A DNA stretch of 64,000 nucleotides from Erinaceus europaeus (lineage: Eukaryota > Chordata > Mammalia > Eulipotyphla > Erinaceidae). The notes beneath the pieces were generated by a model. That model worked only from the letters and a program-made list of their open reading frames with translations. It was not told where the DNA came from and ran no database searches. Below are positions 21,330 to 31,772 of the stretch, piece after piece; position 1 is the first letter of the stretch, and the number at the start of each line of letters is the position of its first letter. Made by a program: the position numbers and the translations under genes. Location of the stretch: NCBI RefSeq assembly GCF_950295315.1, contig NC_080164.1:58906528-58970527 (forward strand), given 5' to 3'.

Positions 21330-21501
21330 AAAAGAAAAAGAAGGAGGAGGAGAAGAAGAAGAAGAAGAAGAAGGAGAAGGAGAAGGAGAAGGAGAAGGAG
21401 AAGGAGAAGGAGAAGGAGAAGGAGAAGGAGAAGAAGAAGAAGAAGAAGAAGAAGAAGAAGAAGAAGAAGAAGAAGAAGAAGAAGAAGAAGAAGAAGAAGG
21501 A
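21330..21501. repeat. (GAA)n/(GGAGAA)n purine tract
   Basis: About 170 bp of pure purine on the plus strand. It holds gaa trinucleotides at both ends and a gga-gaa hexanucleotide block in the middle (about 21,371-21,432). It gives spurious Lys/Glu, Arg, Leu and Ser homopolymer frames. Such mirror-repeat purine tracts can form triplex (H-) DNA. Confidence 0.97.
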
Positions 21502-21920
21502 GAAATTTTGTTGCAGATGTGTCTACATAGAATTCCAAACACATGTGGACAACCTGTACGACCTATACCAACTTCCTCTCTACTTGTCTGAACAATTCAA
21601 TTTCCCCTACTTCTCTTGCAAATAGCCTCTCTGAAGCCTCATTTTTGTGGAATCTTTTATTACCTGTACCATCCAGTTAGCAGTTTTCCACAGATATTTT
21701 TAAATTTCTGATTAGCACCTTCTGCTTATATTTCATATAATATAACCTGGAAAATGTTTAGTGGAAATCTTTAATATTTGTATGATATTCTGAGGATAAC
21801 TCTAAGCTTATAGCCTAAAAACATAATTACTCCATCAGTTGACAGCTTAGAGTGAATTTCTTATAGATTTGACAGAATGTTTTTCTCACTTTCATGTCCT
21901 CTCTACAGGGGACACCTAAG
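21502..21920. other. Unannotated sequence
   Basis: No gene or repeat recognised. Confidence 0.35.
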
Positions 21921-21924
21921 TTAA

Positions 21925-22145
21925 ATGCAAAGCAGCTGGAGAGATAGCTTACCTAAAAGGATGCATGCCTTGCCATGCATACAGTCCAGGTTGGAGTCCT
22001 AGCACCAAGGCAACTGATGAATCCTGTTTGTAGTGTCTCTTCCTTTCTATCTGAATGAAATTGTTTGCCCCAGACTGGTAGAATCACACATGTGCAGGGT
22101 CCTGGCTTTGCAAGGGGAGCGAGAGGGGGAAGAAGAAATAAGAAA
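21925..22145 (+). mobile_element. Old SINE, fourth form ('gagagatagcttacc')
   Basis: 'agctggagagatagcttacctaaaaggatgcatgccttgccatgcatacagtccaggttggagtcctagcaccaagg' has a tRNA-like B box ('ggttggagtcc') and a purine-rich 3' part. A related copy starts near 44,845. Confidence 0.6.
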
Positions 22146-22278
22146 AAGAAATTAAAACAATTAAGAAAAAAAGACCCAACCACTGAGATATCAAAATATC
22201 AGCTGAAATATTTCAAACATAATCTTAATTCATACCAACAAAAAAAATGCAAGAATCAACTGAAGCAGGCCTATCAAC

Positions 22279-22586
22279 AAAAAAGGAAATAATCGGGAGT
22301 CGGGCAGTAGCGCAGCGGATTAAGCACAGGTGGCACAAAGCGCAAGGACCAGCATAAGGATCCTGGTTCGAGCCCCCGGTTCCCCACCTGCAGGGGAGTC
22401 ACTTCACAAGTGGTGAAGCAGGTCTTCAGGTGTCTATCTTTCTCTCCCCCTCTCTGTCTTCCCCTCCTCTCTCTATTTCTCTCTGTCCTATCCAACAACG
22501 ACGACATTAATAACTACAACAATAAAACAACAAGGGCAACAAAAGGGAATAAATAGATAATAAATATTTTAAAAAAGGAAATAATC
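22279..22586 (+). mobile_element. Hedgehog-type SINE with perfect 16-bp target duplication
   Basis: The insert is 22,295-22,570, from 'gggagtcgggcagtagcgcagcggattaagc' to an A-rich end after 'caacaagggcaacaaaaggg'. It is flanked by exact copies of 'aaaaaaggaaataatc' (22,279-22,294 and 22,571-22,586). It has a well-preserved A box and B box ('ggttcgagccccc'), which suggests a young copy. Confidence 0.96.
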
Positions 22587-22617
22587 TAGACAGTCAATCA
22601 ATCCTTCTTAATTAGAA

Positions 22618-22790
22618 TTTTGAGTGGTCCAGGAGGTGGCGCAGTGGCTAAAGCCCTGGACTCTCAGGCATGAGGTCCTGAGTTCAATCCCCGGCAGCAC
22701 ATATACCAGTGATGTCTGGTTCTTTCTCTCTCTCCCTCCTCCTATCTTTCTCATAAATAGATAAAATCTTTTAAAAATTATAATTTTGAT
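22618..22790 (+). mobile_element. tRNA-derived SINE, fifth form
   Basis: It has an A-box-like 'aggtggcgcagtggctaaagc', then 'gactctcaggcatgaggtcctgagttcaatccccggcagcac' (B box 'gttcaatcc'), then 'agtgatgtctggttctttctctctc' and an AT tail. This is the clearest RNA polymerase III promoter in the window. The 62-aa minus-strand frame is a shadow. Confidence 0.85.
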
Positions 22791-23369
22791 TTCCACCTAT
22801 GCCACAAGTAATATTATGCCAATAAACTAAACAAGTGACTTATAAGAAAGGATAATAATATAACAAATAAATAATTCTCATCACTTTACCAAACTCAATA
22901 GATATTGTTTTTTAATAGACATTGTTTTTAAGTATATTTATATGCCATTAAGTTAATAGTTATCAGTATAGTTAGAAGCTATCAAGTAAGTTTTAATTTG
23001 ACAACAAATATATAAACCAAGCAACAGATGACCAATACAGAGTTTATCTTTGGATAGACATATATAGGACACATGTAAGTTGGATAATTTTACTTTAAAC
23101 AGTAATGTCAGTGATGCGGAAAAATTAATTATTTATGCTAGACACATTGTATTTGTTTCATAAGCAAAAATCCCATATGGTTGGCACAGTATAATACTGT
23201 GATATACATATACATTGTGAGATGATTACAAGTTAACTGCCATATTCATTATATTTCATAGTTACCTTTTATGTAGTAAGAATTCTTCAAATCTGCCTTG
23301 CTAGCTTATTTCAAGTAAATACAATCCTTGCAGCTCAAGCCACCATAATGCATATTAAGTCTCCAGAAT
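22791..23369. other. Unannotated AT-rich sequence
   Basis: No gene. Possibly decayed L1, not classified. Confidence 0.35.
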
Positions 23370-24434
23370 TTAGTCATCTTAAAAATCTGTTCCCTTTGAG
23401 CAGTATTCTCCGCCCCCCCCCATATTCTAGCACCTCTGATAACAATCATGTTATTCCGAGTTCAACTTTAATTCTGCATATAAGTGAGTCTTGAGAATTA
23501 TTTTTCTGTGTCTTGCTTATTTCACTTGGCATAGTGTCCTCTAAGTTCATCCATGTTGTTTCAAATGGAAGAATGTCTTTCTTATTAAGGAAGATGAATA
23601 AGATTCCATTATTCATTTATTTCATATCACCTTTATCCATTCTTCTGTCAATAAACATTTGAATTATTACATATTTTAGTGAGAATAAATGATGCACTGA
23701 ATAAAAAAAGTAGATATCTCTGCAAAAAGTGATTTCAGATGGGAGGGAGGGACGTTGGGGTCATTGTGTATGACAGTGAAACAGACCTAGATTTGGGTAG
23801 TGCGTGTCTTACAGACACCAAGACACCTATCATGGGTGTCATATATATATTCCAACAACTGTGCTGTAAAGCATAAACCATTCATTTCCTTCAGATATAT
23901 TCCCAGAGTGATATTGTTGAATCATAATTTAGTTCTTATTTTTTAACTTTTTGAGGTAACTCATTGTTTTTCAAAGTGACTATATCAATTTACATTCATA
24001 CCACTGGTTCTTTCTCTGTATCCTCACCATCATTTGCTACTTTTTCATTTTTTGATAACAGCCATTCTAACTCTAGTAAGGTGGTATCTCATTATAATGT
24101 TAGATTTTAGTGATTAGTGATGTTGAGCGTCTTTTCAATTATATGTCTTCTTTGGGAAAATGTCTATTGAACTTTTTTGTCTCTTTTCAAGTTACTTGTT
24201 GTATTGTTTCACAATTGAATAGTAGAAGTTCTATATATTTTAATATTAGTCACTTCTCAGATATCTGGTTTGCCAATATTGTCTCTCATTTCAGAGGCTG
24301 CCTTTTCATTCTGTTGTTTCTTTTGCTGTGCAGAAACTTTCTAGTTTGATGTATTTCTATTTGTTTGTATTTACATTTGTTGCCTGTGCTTTTGGTGTCG
24401 ATTTAAAAAAAATCATTGCCAAGAGAAGTTTTCA
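23370..24434 (-). mobile_element. Ancient L1M fragment, antisense, with insertions
   Basis: The plus strand follows antisense L1M ORF2 text: 'ctgtgtcttgcttatttcacttggcatagtgtcctctaagttcatccatgttg', 'ctttatccattcttctgtcaat', 'aaggtggtatctcattat', 'ttttgctgtgcagaaactttctagtttgatgtatttc', and 'tgttgcctgtgcttttggtg'. Antisense L1 appears to resume at about 24,792-24,832. A roughly 150-bp foreign block lies at about 23,737-23,888. The 79-aa frame at 24,110 is incidental. Confidence 0.82.
23737..23888 (+). mobile_element. Short lineage repeat inside old L1
   Basis: 'gggagggagggacgttggggtcattgtg...ttacagacaccaagacacctatcatgggtgtcatata...ccaacaactgtgctgtaaagcataaacc' interrupts L1M text. It resembles 40,170-40,258 ('gcagacacctgtcac...tacccatgtgtcaacaactgtacagtaatcc'), so it appears to be a dispersed family, probably a SINE 3' part. 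Confidence 0.5.
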
Positions 24435-24464
24435 GACCTACTTCCTTCTTTTTTATTGTATTTT

Positions 24465-24790
24465 ATTTTATTATATTTTATTTATTTAAGAAAGGAGACA
24501 TTAACAAAACCGTAGGATAGGAGAGGTACAACTCCACACACTTCCTACCACCCGATCTCCTTATCCCATCCCCTGATAGCTTTCCCATTCTCTGTCCCTC
24601 TGGGAGTATGGACCCAGGGTCATTGTGGGTTGCAGAAGGTGGTTCTAAGAATTTTACAGATGACAGAGGACCTAGTGGGGGTTGTATTGTTATATGGAAA
24701 AATGAGAAATGATATGCATGTACAAACTATTGTATTTACGGTTGAATGTAAAACATTAATTCCCCAATAAAGAAATTTAAAAAAAAAGAA
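24465..24790. mobile_element. Composite: antisense 3'-UTR repeat joined to sense L1 3' UTR
   Basis: 24,471-24,645 is the antisense end of the 3'-UTR repeat ('gaaaggagacattaacaaaaccgtaggataggagagg...gtcattgtgggttgcagaaggtgg'). It abuts 24,646-24,787, sense L1 3' UTR ('cagatgacagaggacctagtgggggttgtattg...gtaaaacattaattccccaataaag'). The block interrupts the L1M copy that resumes at about 24,792. Confidence 0.72.
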
Positions 24791-25247
24791 CTGTACAGAC
24801 TTGGGTCTTAAGTTTCTATCTTTAATACACAGTGAGTGAATACTTTAGTATGCTGTCTTTTGGGAGCAGCATCATAAGCCCTTTTGTGAGCTTCTTCAAC
24901 ATTGTACCCTCACTGTGAGCTAGCAATTGTAGGGAATGCCTCACTCTCTAAAGGGAGGCTAGGGCATTATACTCTGCCACTCAAGGAAGACTGGATCTAA
25001 AGTGAGAGAAGCCCAGGACGCTTCCAGCTGTGACCATGGACTGACTGTGAGCTCAATCTGACAGGAACTCAGTCTGATAAGTTGTATAGGCTTCTATGCT
25101 AAATGTGAATAGATATGGGCTTTGAGTTAGATCAATGTGGTTTAGTTGCATTTATATATTTTCTTCAAGTTTGCAAGCAACTCTCTGCCCTAATCCTACA
25201 TCCTACTTCTATTCTCAGTTTTGACACCATCTTTCCAGACAATATTT

Positions 25248-25527
25248 ATCTTCTTTTTTGCTTCCAGGGTTATCAATGGGGCTTGGCACCCACTACAAAT
25301 CTACCACTCCTCCCCCCCCTTTCTATTTTCATTTGACAGGACAGAGAGAAATTGAGAATGGAAAAGAAATAGAGAGGGGGAGAGAAAGATATACACCTGC
25401 AGACCTACTTCATTGCTCATGAAGCATTCCCCTTATAGGTGGGGAGCAGGTGCTCCAACCCAGGTCCCTGTGCATGCTCGTATGTGTGCTTAAGTAGGTG
25501 CACCAATGCCCATCTACCACCCCAGCA
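25248..25527 (-). mobile_element. Long-form SINE, antisense
   Basis: 'cttttttgcttccagggttatcaatggggcttggcacccactacaaatctaccactcc' through 'gtatgtgtgcttaagtaggtgcaccaatgcccatc', the reverse complement of the SINE. It has diverged. Confidence 0.8.
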
Positions 25528-25659
25528 ATATTTCTAGCCCACTCCCAGGATAGTGATCAGGCTCAAGCAAAGATTACTAAGAAAAAGTCTCCTAGGAACA
25601 TATCTAAAAGAGATTTCCTACCTTCCTTTCTCCTAAAGTCCCTATATTTCTGTAGTATT

Positions 25660-26399
25660 CTCACTTGTTGGGAACATGTGTAAGCCTGATAGAGCTTAGG
25701 GAGAACCACCCCCATCTTTGGATGGAGGTCTGAGAAGATAACCTCTTGGTAAGTCTCTCTCAACAGAGGTGAGCATAAGGGGGGAAACTCAGACTTGGTT
25801 CTTTCCTTCTTGACTCTCAGGCCCACAGTAACTCCAATACTTCCCTCCATTAACTGCAGGCCACATGGCCACAGATTCACTTATTCAAAGTCACCTTCTG
25901 ATCACAGAAGAACACACCTTATCACACACTTCATCACACACCTCAGACCCCAGACAAGAGAAATTCCAAACTATATGGCCTTTTGATATCCATCTTCTTT
26001 CTGTCTCACCCTAGAGGTTTAACCCCTATGCTTCTCTCAAATACCTTTGGATAATTAAGTTGCTAGTGTTATGGAGAATAACTGTCTTGTATCTCATCAA
26101 TTCCTGTCATACCAACCCCCTACCTTAGGGGCATGCTGACTGTTAAGAAACCTGTAATTTCTGTCATATTTCAACAATAATTAACTTCATTGCTTTTCTA
26201 TTTAACTCATGTCCACTTTGCTAATAAACGGGCTCTAGGATTCTGGGATTCTAAGGACTCAGATTCTAGATTCACGCTAAGAGTCCCCTGGTGTCTTTTA
26301 CTTCATGTCACCCCTGTTGGGAGCGAGAAAGAACCAGCCCGTTACCTTTCTCCTGGAGGCCCCCCGCCGGAGAAGGAGAGAGAGACCCCGAAACTCACT
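25660..26399 (+). mobile_element. Solo-LTR-like element (728 bp), nested in a 3'-UTR repeat
   Basis: The sequence 25,666-26,393 interrupts an old repeat copy and is bounded by the exact 6-bp repeat 'ctcact' (25,660-25,665 and 26,394-26,399; 7 bp if the next t is counted). It begins TGTTGGGAAC. It has AATAAA at 26,223-26,228 followed by a GC-rich region like R-U5 ('tgttgggagcgagaaagaacc', 'ggccccccgccggagaagg'). The 3' end reads 'ccccgaaa' rather than a canonical CA, perhaps through mutation. No retroviral gene is present. The class is unknown, though the 6-bp duplication matches the LTR at 18,984. Confidence 0.7.
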
Positions 26400-27112
26400 T
26401 TTTGGTTCCTAATTATTAAATATCTTGCCCTGCTTTGTATCTTATTGCCTTTCAGTCACCAAGTTCCAGATGCTACTATGATTTCATTCTTGACTTCCCT
26501 GGGCAGATAACCTCACCAATACTTCCTGTAAGCTCACCTCTCCAGAGACCTACCAGATTAGAGAAAGATAGAAACAGGCTGGGGGTATGGATCAACTTGC
26601 CAATATCCATGTCCAGCAGAGAAGCAATTACAAAAGACAGAACTGCCACCTCTCCCAGAGGGGTAAATGATGGGAGAAAAATCAAAGGGTTCTGTACCGT
26701 GACTCTACCAGGACTCAGAGTGTTTGTCATGAAGAATCTTGTTTTTATTACCATCACTGAAAGCAAAGTGATTCTGGAAAACACCAGAGGAAGCCAGGCA
26801 CTATTTCTCTTATCTGATAGAGAAAAGGAAAAAAAGGAAAGACATTTTAAAGTAGTAATAGGTGTAAGGATAACTTAGGAAGTAAAGGTAGGACCATTAA
26901 AAATACGGGTCAAAATTATATATATAGAGAGAAGCATAGATATAGATAGTTATAGAATCATCATATAACTTTTACCTTGGGAGAACTACTGAAGTTTCCA
27001 GTGGAGGAAATGGGGACATAGATCTGTTTGTGAAGACCATATGGAATTATACCTCTATTATCTTATAATTTTATAAGTCAATACTAAATCAATAATAAAA
27101 ATAAATTCTAAA

Positions 27113-27183
27113 TACTTAAGTATGTTGTAAGGTAATGACTTAATTGGACCTTATTTCACTCTTATGCATGTGGATATCCAATT
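27113..27183. other. Short spacer
   Basis: Nothing recognised; leads into the target duplication at 27,184. Confidence 0.3.
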
Positions 27184-27340
27184 TTCCTACCACTATTTCT
27201 TTTTTTTAAAATTTATTTATAAAAAGGAAACATTGACTAAACCATAGGATAAGAGGGATACAACTCCACACAATTCCCACTACCAGAACTATGTATCCCA
27301 TCCCCTCCCTGATAGCTTTCCTTTTCTTTCTTTCTTTCCT

Positions 27341-27384
<44 letters not shown>

Positions 27385-28435
27385 TTTTATTTCTTATTTA
27401 TTTATTTGAAAAATGAGACATTAGGATAGGAGGGGTACAACTCCACACAATTCCCACCACCCAGTCTCCATATCCCACCCCCTCCCCTGATAGCTTTCCC
27501 ACTCTCTATCCCTCTGGGAGCATGGACCCAAGGTCATTGTGGGTTGCAGAAGGTGGAAGGTCTGGCTTCTGTAATTGCTTCCCCACTGAACATGGGTGTT
27601 GACAGGTTGATCCATACTCCCAACCTGTCTCTCTCTTTCCCTAGTAGGGTGGGTCTCTGGGGAAGCAGAGCTCCAGTACACATCGGTGGGGTTGTCTGTC
27701 CAGCGAAGTCTGGTCGCCATCCTACTAGCATCTGGAACCTGGTGGCTGAAAAGAGAGTTAACATACAAGGCCAAACAAATTGTTGATCAATCACGAACTT
27801 AAAGGCTGGAATAGTGCAAAGGAAGAGCTGGGGGAGGGGTCCTCCATTTTGTAGATAGCTAGTAGGCATATTTTAGTTATATTCCAAAGGTCCAGTGGCT
27901 ATACTAGTTTTTTGTTTGTTTTTTTGTTTTGTTTTGTTTTGTTTTCCCTGAGCCTGAAATCTGCTATGCTGGTGGATCCAAGTTATTGCCTGGGGAGATG
28001 ATGTCATGGCTGGAAAAGGAACAGAAAGCTGAATCAGGGAAGAGAGTAGCTCCCTAATATGGGAAAGGGGTATATATTTTCTTGACTATAAACCCCATCT
28101 ATTTGATTTGGTCTGGGGCCCATATTCAGCTTAGGAGCCTATGTGACACTGCATCCCTGTAGATCTGAGCTCATATTCTGTAGTCATGAGTAGGAGCATT
28201 CCAAGCTGCCCCAATATTGACTCATCTTCCTCAGGTGTAGCATAGAGTATGTTGTCCACCCTCCCTTTGAAGGATGGAACATTCTCTACCATTGTTGATC
28301 CAAGTTGAAGGCAAGGTCCTATGGGGGGCCCACAAAGAGGTCTATTTTGTTGTTCCTGATAGAAATGACTGGTAACAAGGCAAGAAGGATTTATTTGAGG
28401 TCTAGGCCCATCATGTCTTCCTACCACTATTTCTT
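27184..28435 (-). mobile_element. Composite 3'-UTR repeat insertion with perfect 18-bp target duplication
   Basis: Exact copies of 'ttcctaccactatttctt' lie at 27,184-27,201 and 28,418-28,435. Between them, reading the minus strand, is a ~1.03-kb repeat copy (28,417 down to about 27,385) ending in an A-rich, (GAAA)n tail. A second copy of just the family's last ~120 bp follows (about 27,325 to 27,202). Family marks on the plus strand are 'caactccacacaattcccac' twice, 'gggttgcagaaggtggaaggtctggcttctg', and 'ggtctaggcccatcatgtc'. One target duplication around two 3' ends suggests one insertion event. Frames of 80-117 aa here have no coding support. Confidence 0.85.
27315..27384. repeat. (TTTC)n microsatellite
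   Basis: A run of tttc units at the junction between the two 3' ends of the composite insertion. Confidence 0.95.
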
Positions 28436-28459
28436 GAAGTCTCTTTCCCCATTCCACAT

Positions 28460-28774
28460 TCTTGGAGTCTTTATTTATTTATTTATTTTATTTCCCCTTT
28501 TGTTGCCCTTGTTTTATTGTTGTTGTGGTTATTATAGTTGTTGCTATTGATACTGTCATTCTTGAATAGAACAGAGAGAATGGAGAGAGGAGGGGAAGAC
28601 AGAGAGGGGGAGAGAAAGATAGACACCTGCAGACCTGCTTCACCACCTGTGAAGCGACTCCCCTGCAGGTGGGGCGGGGGGCTGAACCGGGATCCTTATT
28701 TTAGTCCTTGGTGCTTCGTGCCACATGTACATAACGTGCTGTGCTACCGCCTGACTCCTCTTGGAGTCTTTATT
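28460..28774 (-). mobile_element. Hedgehog-type SINE with perfect 16-bp target duplication
   Basis: The insert is 28,476-28,758, minus strand, from 'tatttattttatttccccttttgttgcccttg' to 'gtgctaccgcctgactcc'. It is flanked by exact 'tcttggagtctttatt' at 28,460-28,475 and 28,759-28,774. The frames at 28,538-28,801 are incidental. Confidence 0.95.
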
Positions 28775-28807
28775 GAAAGCAATTTAACTGAATATGCATG
28801 AGTTTTT

Positions 28808-28952
28808 CTTTTTCAAAAATTTTATTGGTGATTTAATAATTATTTACAAGATTGTAATATAATAGGGGTGTAATTCCATACAGTTCCCACTACCAGAATT
28901 CTGTGTCCCATCCCCTCCATTGGAAACTTCCCTGCTCTTTATCCCTCTGGGA
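28808..28952 (-). mobile_element. 3'-UTR repeat, terminal fragment
   Basis: Plus strand 'aaaattttattggtgatttaataattatttacaagattgtaatataataggggtgtaattccatacagttcccactaccagaattctgtgtcccatcccc' is the family 3' end only. Confidence 0.78.
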
Positions 28953-28954
28953 GG

Positions 28955-29300
28955 ATGCATTAAAATACTTCTTAGCTCTCTAGTCTGTTCTAGTGTTATA
29001 TATGTGTCCATTTTTACTCCAGTGCCATGTGCGTTTTATTAATACGATATATAATATAGTTTGAACTCAGGAATAAGATGCCCCCAGTTTTATTGTTCTT
29101 ATTTATGATTGCTTCACCTATCTGGGGAATTTTATAAATCTATGCAAAATTTAAGTATTTTCCTGTGAAAAATTCTATTGGAATTTTATAAGAATTACAT
29201 TGAATATGAAATTGCCTTGGGAAGAATGAACATTAACAATACTGATCATATGAACATAGGACATATTACCTAGTACTTTAGACACATTGACTATAAAATA
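28955..29300 (-). mobile_element. L1M fragment, antisense part of an inverted L1
   Basis: 'ttctagtgttatatatgtgtccatttttactccagtgccatgtgc', 'tatagtttgaactcaggaataagatgcccccag', and 'tgtgaaaaattctattggaattttataagaattacattgaatatgaaattgccttggg' are antisense ORF2 phrases. The sense part follows from about 29,400. Confidence 0.75.
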
Positions 29301-29885
29301 CCTGTAAGCCATGGAAAAGGAGAAAAGAAATCCTCTAGAATATAGAACATTTAGGTGGGAATACAATCACATATGAGTTTTTCAACTTCTCACAAAATGC
29401 TAAAAATATACATGAAATAAATCATCAAAATTAAACCCAGCTCACCATTGCTGCATTTTATATAGTTGACCCCTGCACTTTCATATCTAGAAAGATTCTT
29501 GATAAAATATTTTCATAAGCAAACAAAGATATACTCCAATGTCATAAGGACTACTCCATCCTCCTTTAAATTATACTTGAAGTGTACTAAAAACTGGACA
29601 GCCACATATGGAAAAATTAAATTAGGCCATCATATCATACCATATACTCAAGTTAACTCAAAAATGGATTAAAGACCTGGAACTGTAAAATACATAGGAA
29701 AAATACATCAGTGAAACGCTTCAGTACCTTTACATCAGAGATGTGTTAGCAATTCAAGACCAGAGGAAAGGGAAACTAAAGCAAAAATAAACAAATGAAA
29801 TTACAGAAAATCTAAAAAGCTTGGCACGTCAAAAATAAATTACACTGAGGTCAGTGAGAAAATAGTTACACAATAAAGACTTGCA

Positions 29886-31557
29886 TGCCTGCTGCTACAA
29901 CCTCCAATCCCAGGCACTACCATAAACCAGAGCACTACTCTAGTGGGGGTGGGGGGGCGGGAAACAATATAAAAAGCCAACTTGAAACATCTAAACTGGG
30001 GCTCACTTTCCTGCATGCTTCTCTCAAGTCATACAAACTGTTACTACATCTGCTGATCCCAACGTAAGCAATGCAACCAGTACCACCCTCTGCATGTTTC
30101 ACTTCTGGCTGTCCAGAGACATCAGGCTTGCAATGTCAACCCTTCAGCTTCATTAATCTGGTGAGACCTTTCCTAGCTCATAGGACTCCTTAATTTCACT
30201 TAGGGTGGTGCACTTCTTAACAAAACCTCAAAACCTAGATATAGATCAGGGCCCATAAGATAGGGTATACGTGCATGTGTCCACCTTAAAACAAAAGTGC
30301 ACAATAGTTTGCAGTAGGTCAATAAATGAAGCAAGCACGTAGAAAGACTTAAGCAAGACACCTTAAAGTACCTGATGAAACAGTTTCTACTTAGACCTAG
30401 ATACCCTTCTCACCTACTTCTTATTACATATCCCTCAGTCACTCCAAAGCTAACCCTTGTCAGACAAAGTAAGGACTACAAAAGTTGAATAAGAGCAAGA
30501 GACTGGCATACTTTAATGATGATTTTTTTTAGTCACAACAAGGTCACCCCCATCACCTGGGGTCCTCATCAGGGAGTCCTGGGATTCCCAGTTAGAATTC
30601 ATGGGCCTAGACCTCTAACAGATCCCTCTCGCCACTGTCACTGGTCATCTCCATTAGGAACAACATAATAGACCTCTTTGTAGGCACCTATGGGACCTTA
30701 CCCTCAATGGGGATCGACAAGGGTGGGGAGTGTTCCATTCTCCAAAGCGAAGTTGGACAGTACACTCTACCTATCACCTGAGGAAGATGGGTCCTGAAAT
30801 TAGTGCAGCCTGGAATGTTCCTAGCCATGGCCACAGAATGCGAGCTCAGACCTACAGGGATGCTAAGGTTACATAGGCTCCTGTGCTGAATATGGACCCC
30901 AGATCAAATTGATGGGGTTTACAGTTAACAATATTTATATATGACTTTCCCCATATTTGGGAGCTACTCTCTTCCCTGATCCAGATTTCTAGTCCTTTTT
31001 CCAACTATGACACAATCTCCCCAGACAATAACCTGGGCCAACCTGCATAAAGTCATGGGCTTCTTGGAATATACCTAAAATAGACCTACTAGCTTTTTCC
31101 AAAATGGAGACCACAAATCTTCTTCTGCAATATTCTTACCTTTAGGTGCATGATTAGTCAATTTGTTCTGCTTTATTTCTTAACTCTTTTTCAGCCACCA
31201 GGTTCCAGATGTTACCATGATACCAACCTCACTTCCCTGGGCAGACAAATCCACTATGTATCCTGGAGCCCCACCTCCCAAGATCCCTGCCCCACTAGGA
31301 AAAGAGAGAGGCAGGCTGGGACCATGGATCCAACTGCCAATGCCTATGTTCAGTGAAAAGGTAATTACAGAGGCCAGATCTTCCACATTTCTGCACCCAT
31401 AATGATCCTGGGTCCATATGCCCAGAGGGATAAAGAATAGGGAAGCTATTAAGGGAGTGAATTGGATTCAGAGTTCTGGGGGTGGGAATTGTGTGGAATT
31501 GTACCCCTCATCCTAGAGTCTTGTCAATATTTCCGTTTTATAAATAAAAATTTTAAA
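29886..31557 (+). mobile_element. 3'-UTR repeat, longest copy (~1.67 kb)
   Basis: It starts near 'ctgctgctacaacctccaatcccaggc' and includes a region shared with 54,090-54,490 ('tgcttctctcaagtcatac', 'ttcagcttcattaatctggtgagacctttcc'). It runs through 'catgggcctagacctctaacagatccctc', 'gggagctactctcttccctgatccag', 'gccaccaggttccagatg' and ends 'ttccgttttataaataaaaattttaaa'. No ORF above about 70 aa. It defines the 5' side of the family best in this window. Confidence 0.75.
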
Positions 31558-31772
31558 TGCCAACCTAACTAATGAAAGAAGGTATTTGTACATATGACGT
31601 GGAATTAATATTGAAAAGATTAAAGAAATTATATAACTCAATGACAAAAACTAACCAACTAGATATTTAAAAGTGGCAAAAGATTTGAATATACATTTAT
31701 TCAAATAATTCACAGACACAAGAAAAACTGATCCATGGCACTTTTTATTAGAGAAATGCAAATTAAATTTTT

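Larger units (their letters stand above)
24833..27112 (+). mobile_element. Old, long 3'-UTR repeat copy, interrupted by a SINE and an LTR
   Basis: Three blocks form one diverged sense copy. 24,833-25,245 reads 'gtaccctcactgtgagc...cacatgggctttgagttagatcaatgtgg', close to family text. 25,526-25,660 reads 'gaacatatctaaaagagatttccta...tagtattctcac'. 26,400-27,112 reads 'ttgccctgctttgta...cagtcaccaagttccagatgctactatgatttc...ggaattatacctctattatcttataatttt...aataataaaaataaa'. A minus-strand SINE (about 25,250-25,525) and a solo LTR (25,666-26,393) are the later insertions. Confidence 0.68.

Noticed and set aside
21258..21625. Lysine-, arginine-, leucine- or serine-rich proteins
   Set aside because: All are readings of the GAA/GGA tract in different frames.
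22618..22700. A tRNA gene
   Set aside because: A- and B-box words are present, but no cloverleaf is complete and the sequence continues into a SINE body and tail.
27421..27869. Minus-strand frames of 111-117 codons in the 3'-UTR repeat as an L1 accessory protein
   Set aside because: Other copies of the family carry stops and shifts at the same places, and no start or domain is conserved.
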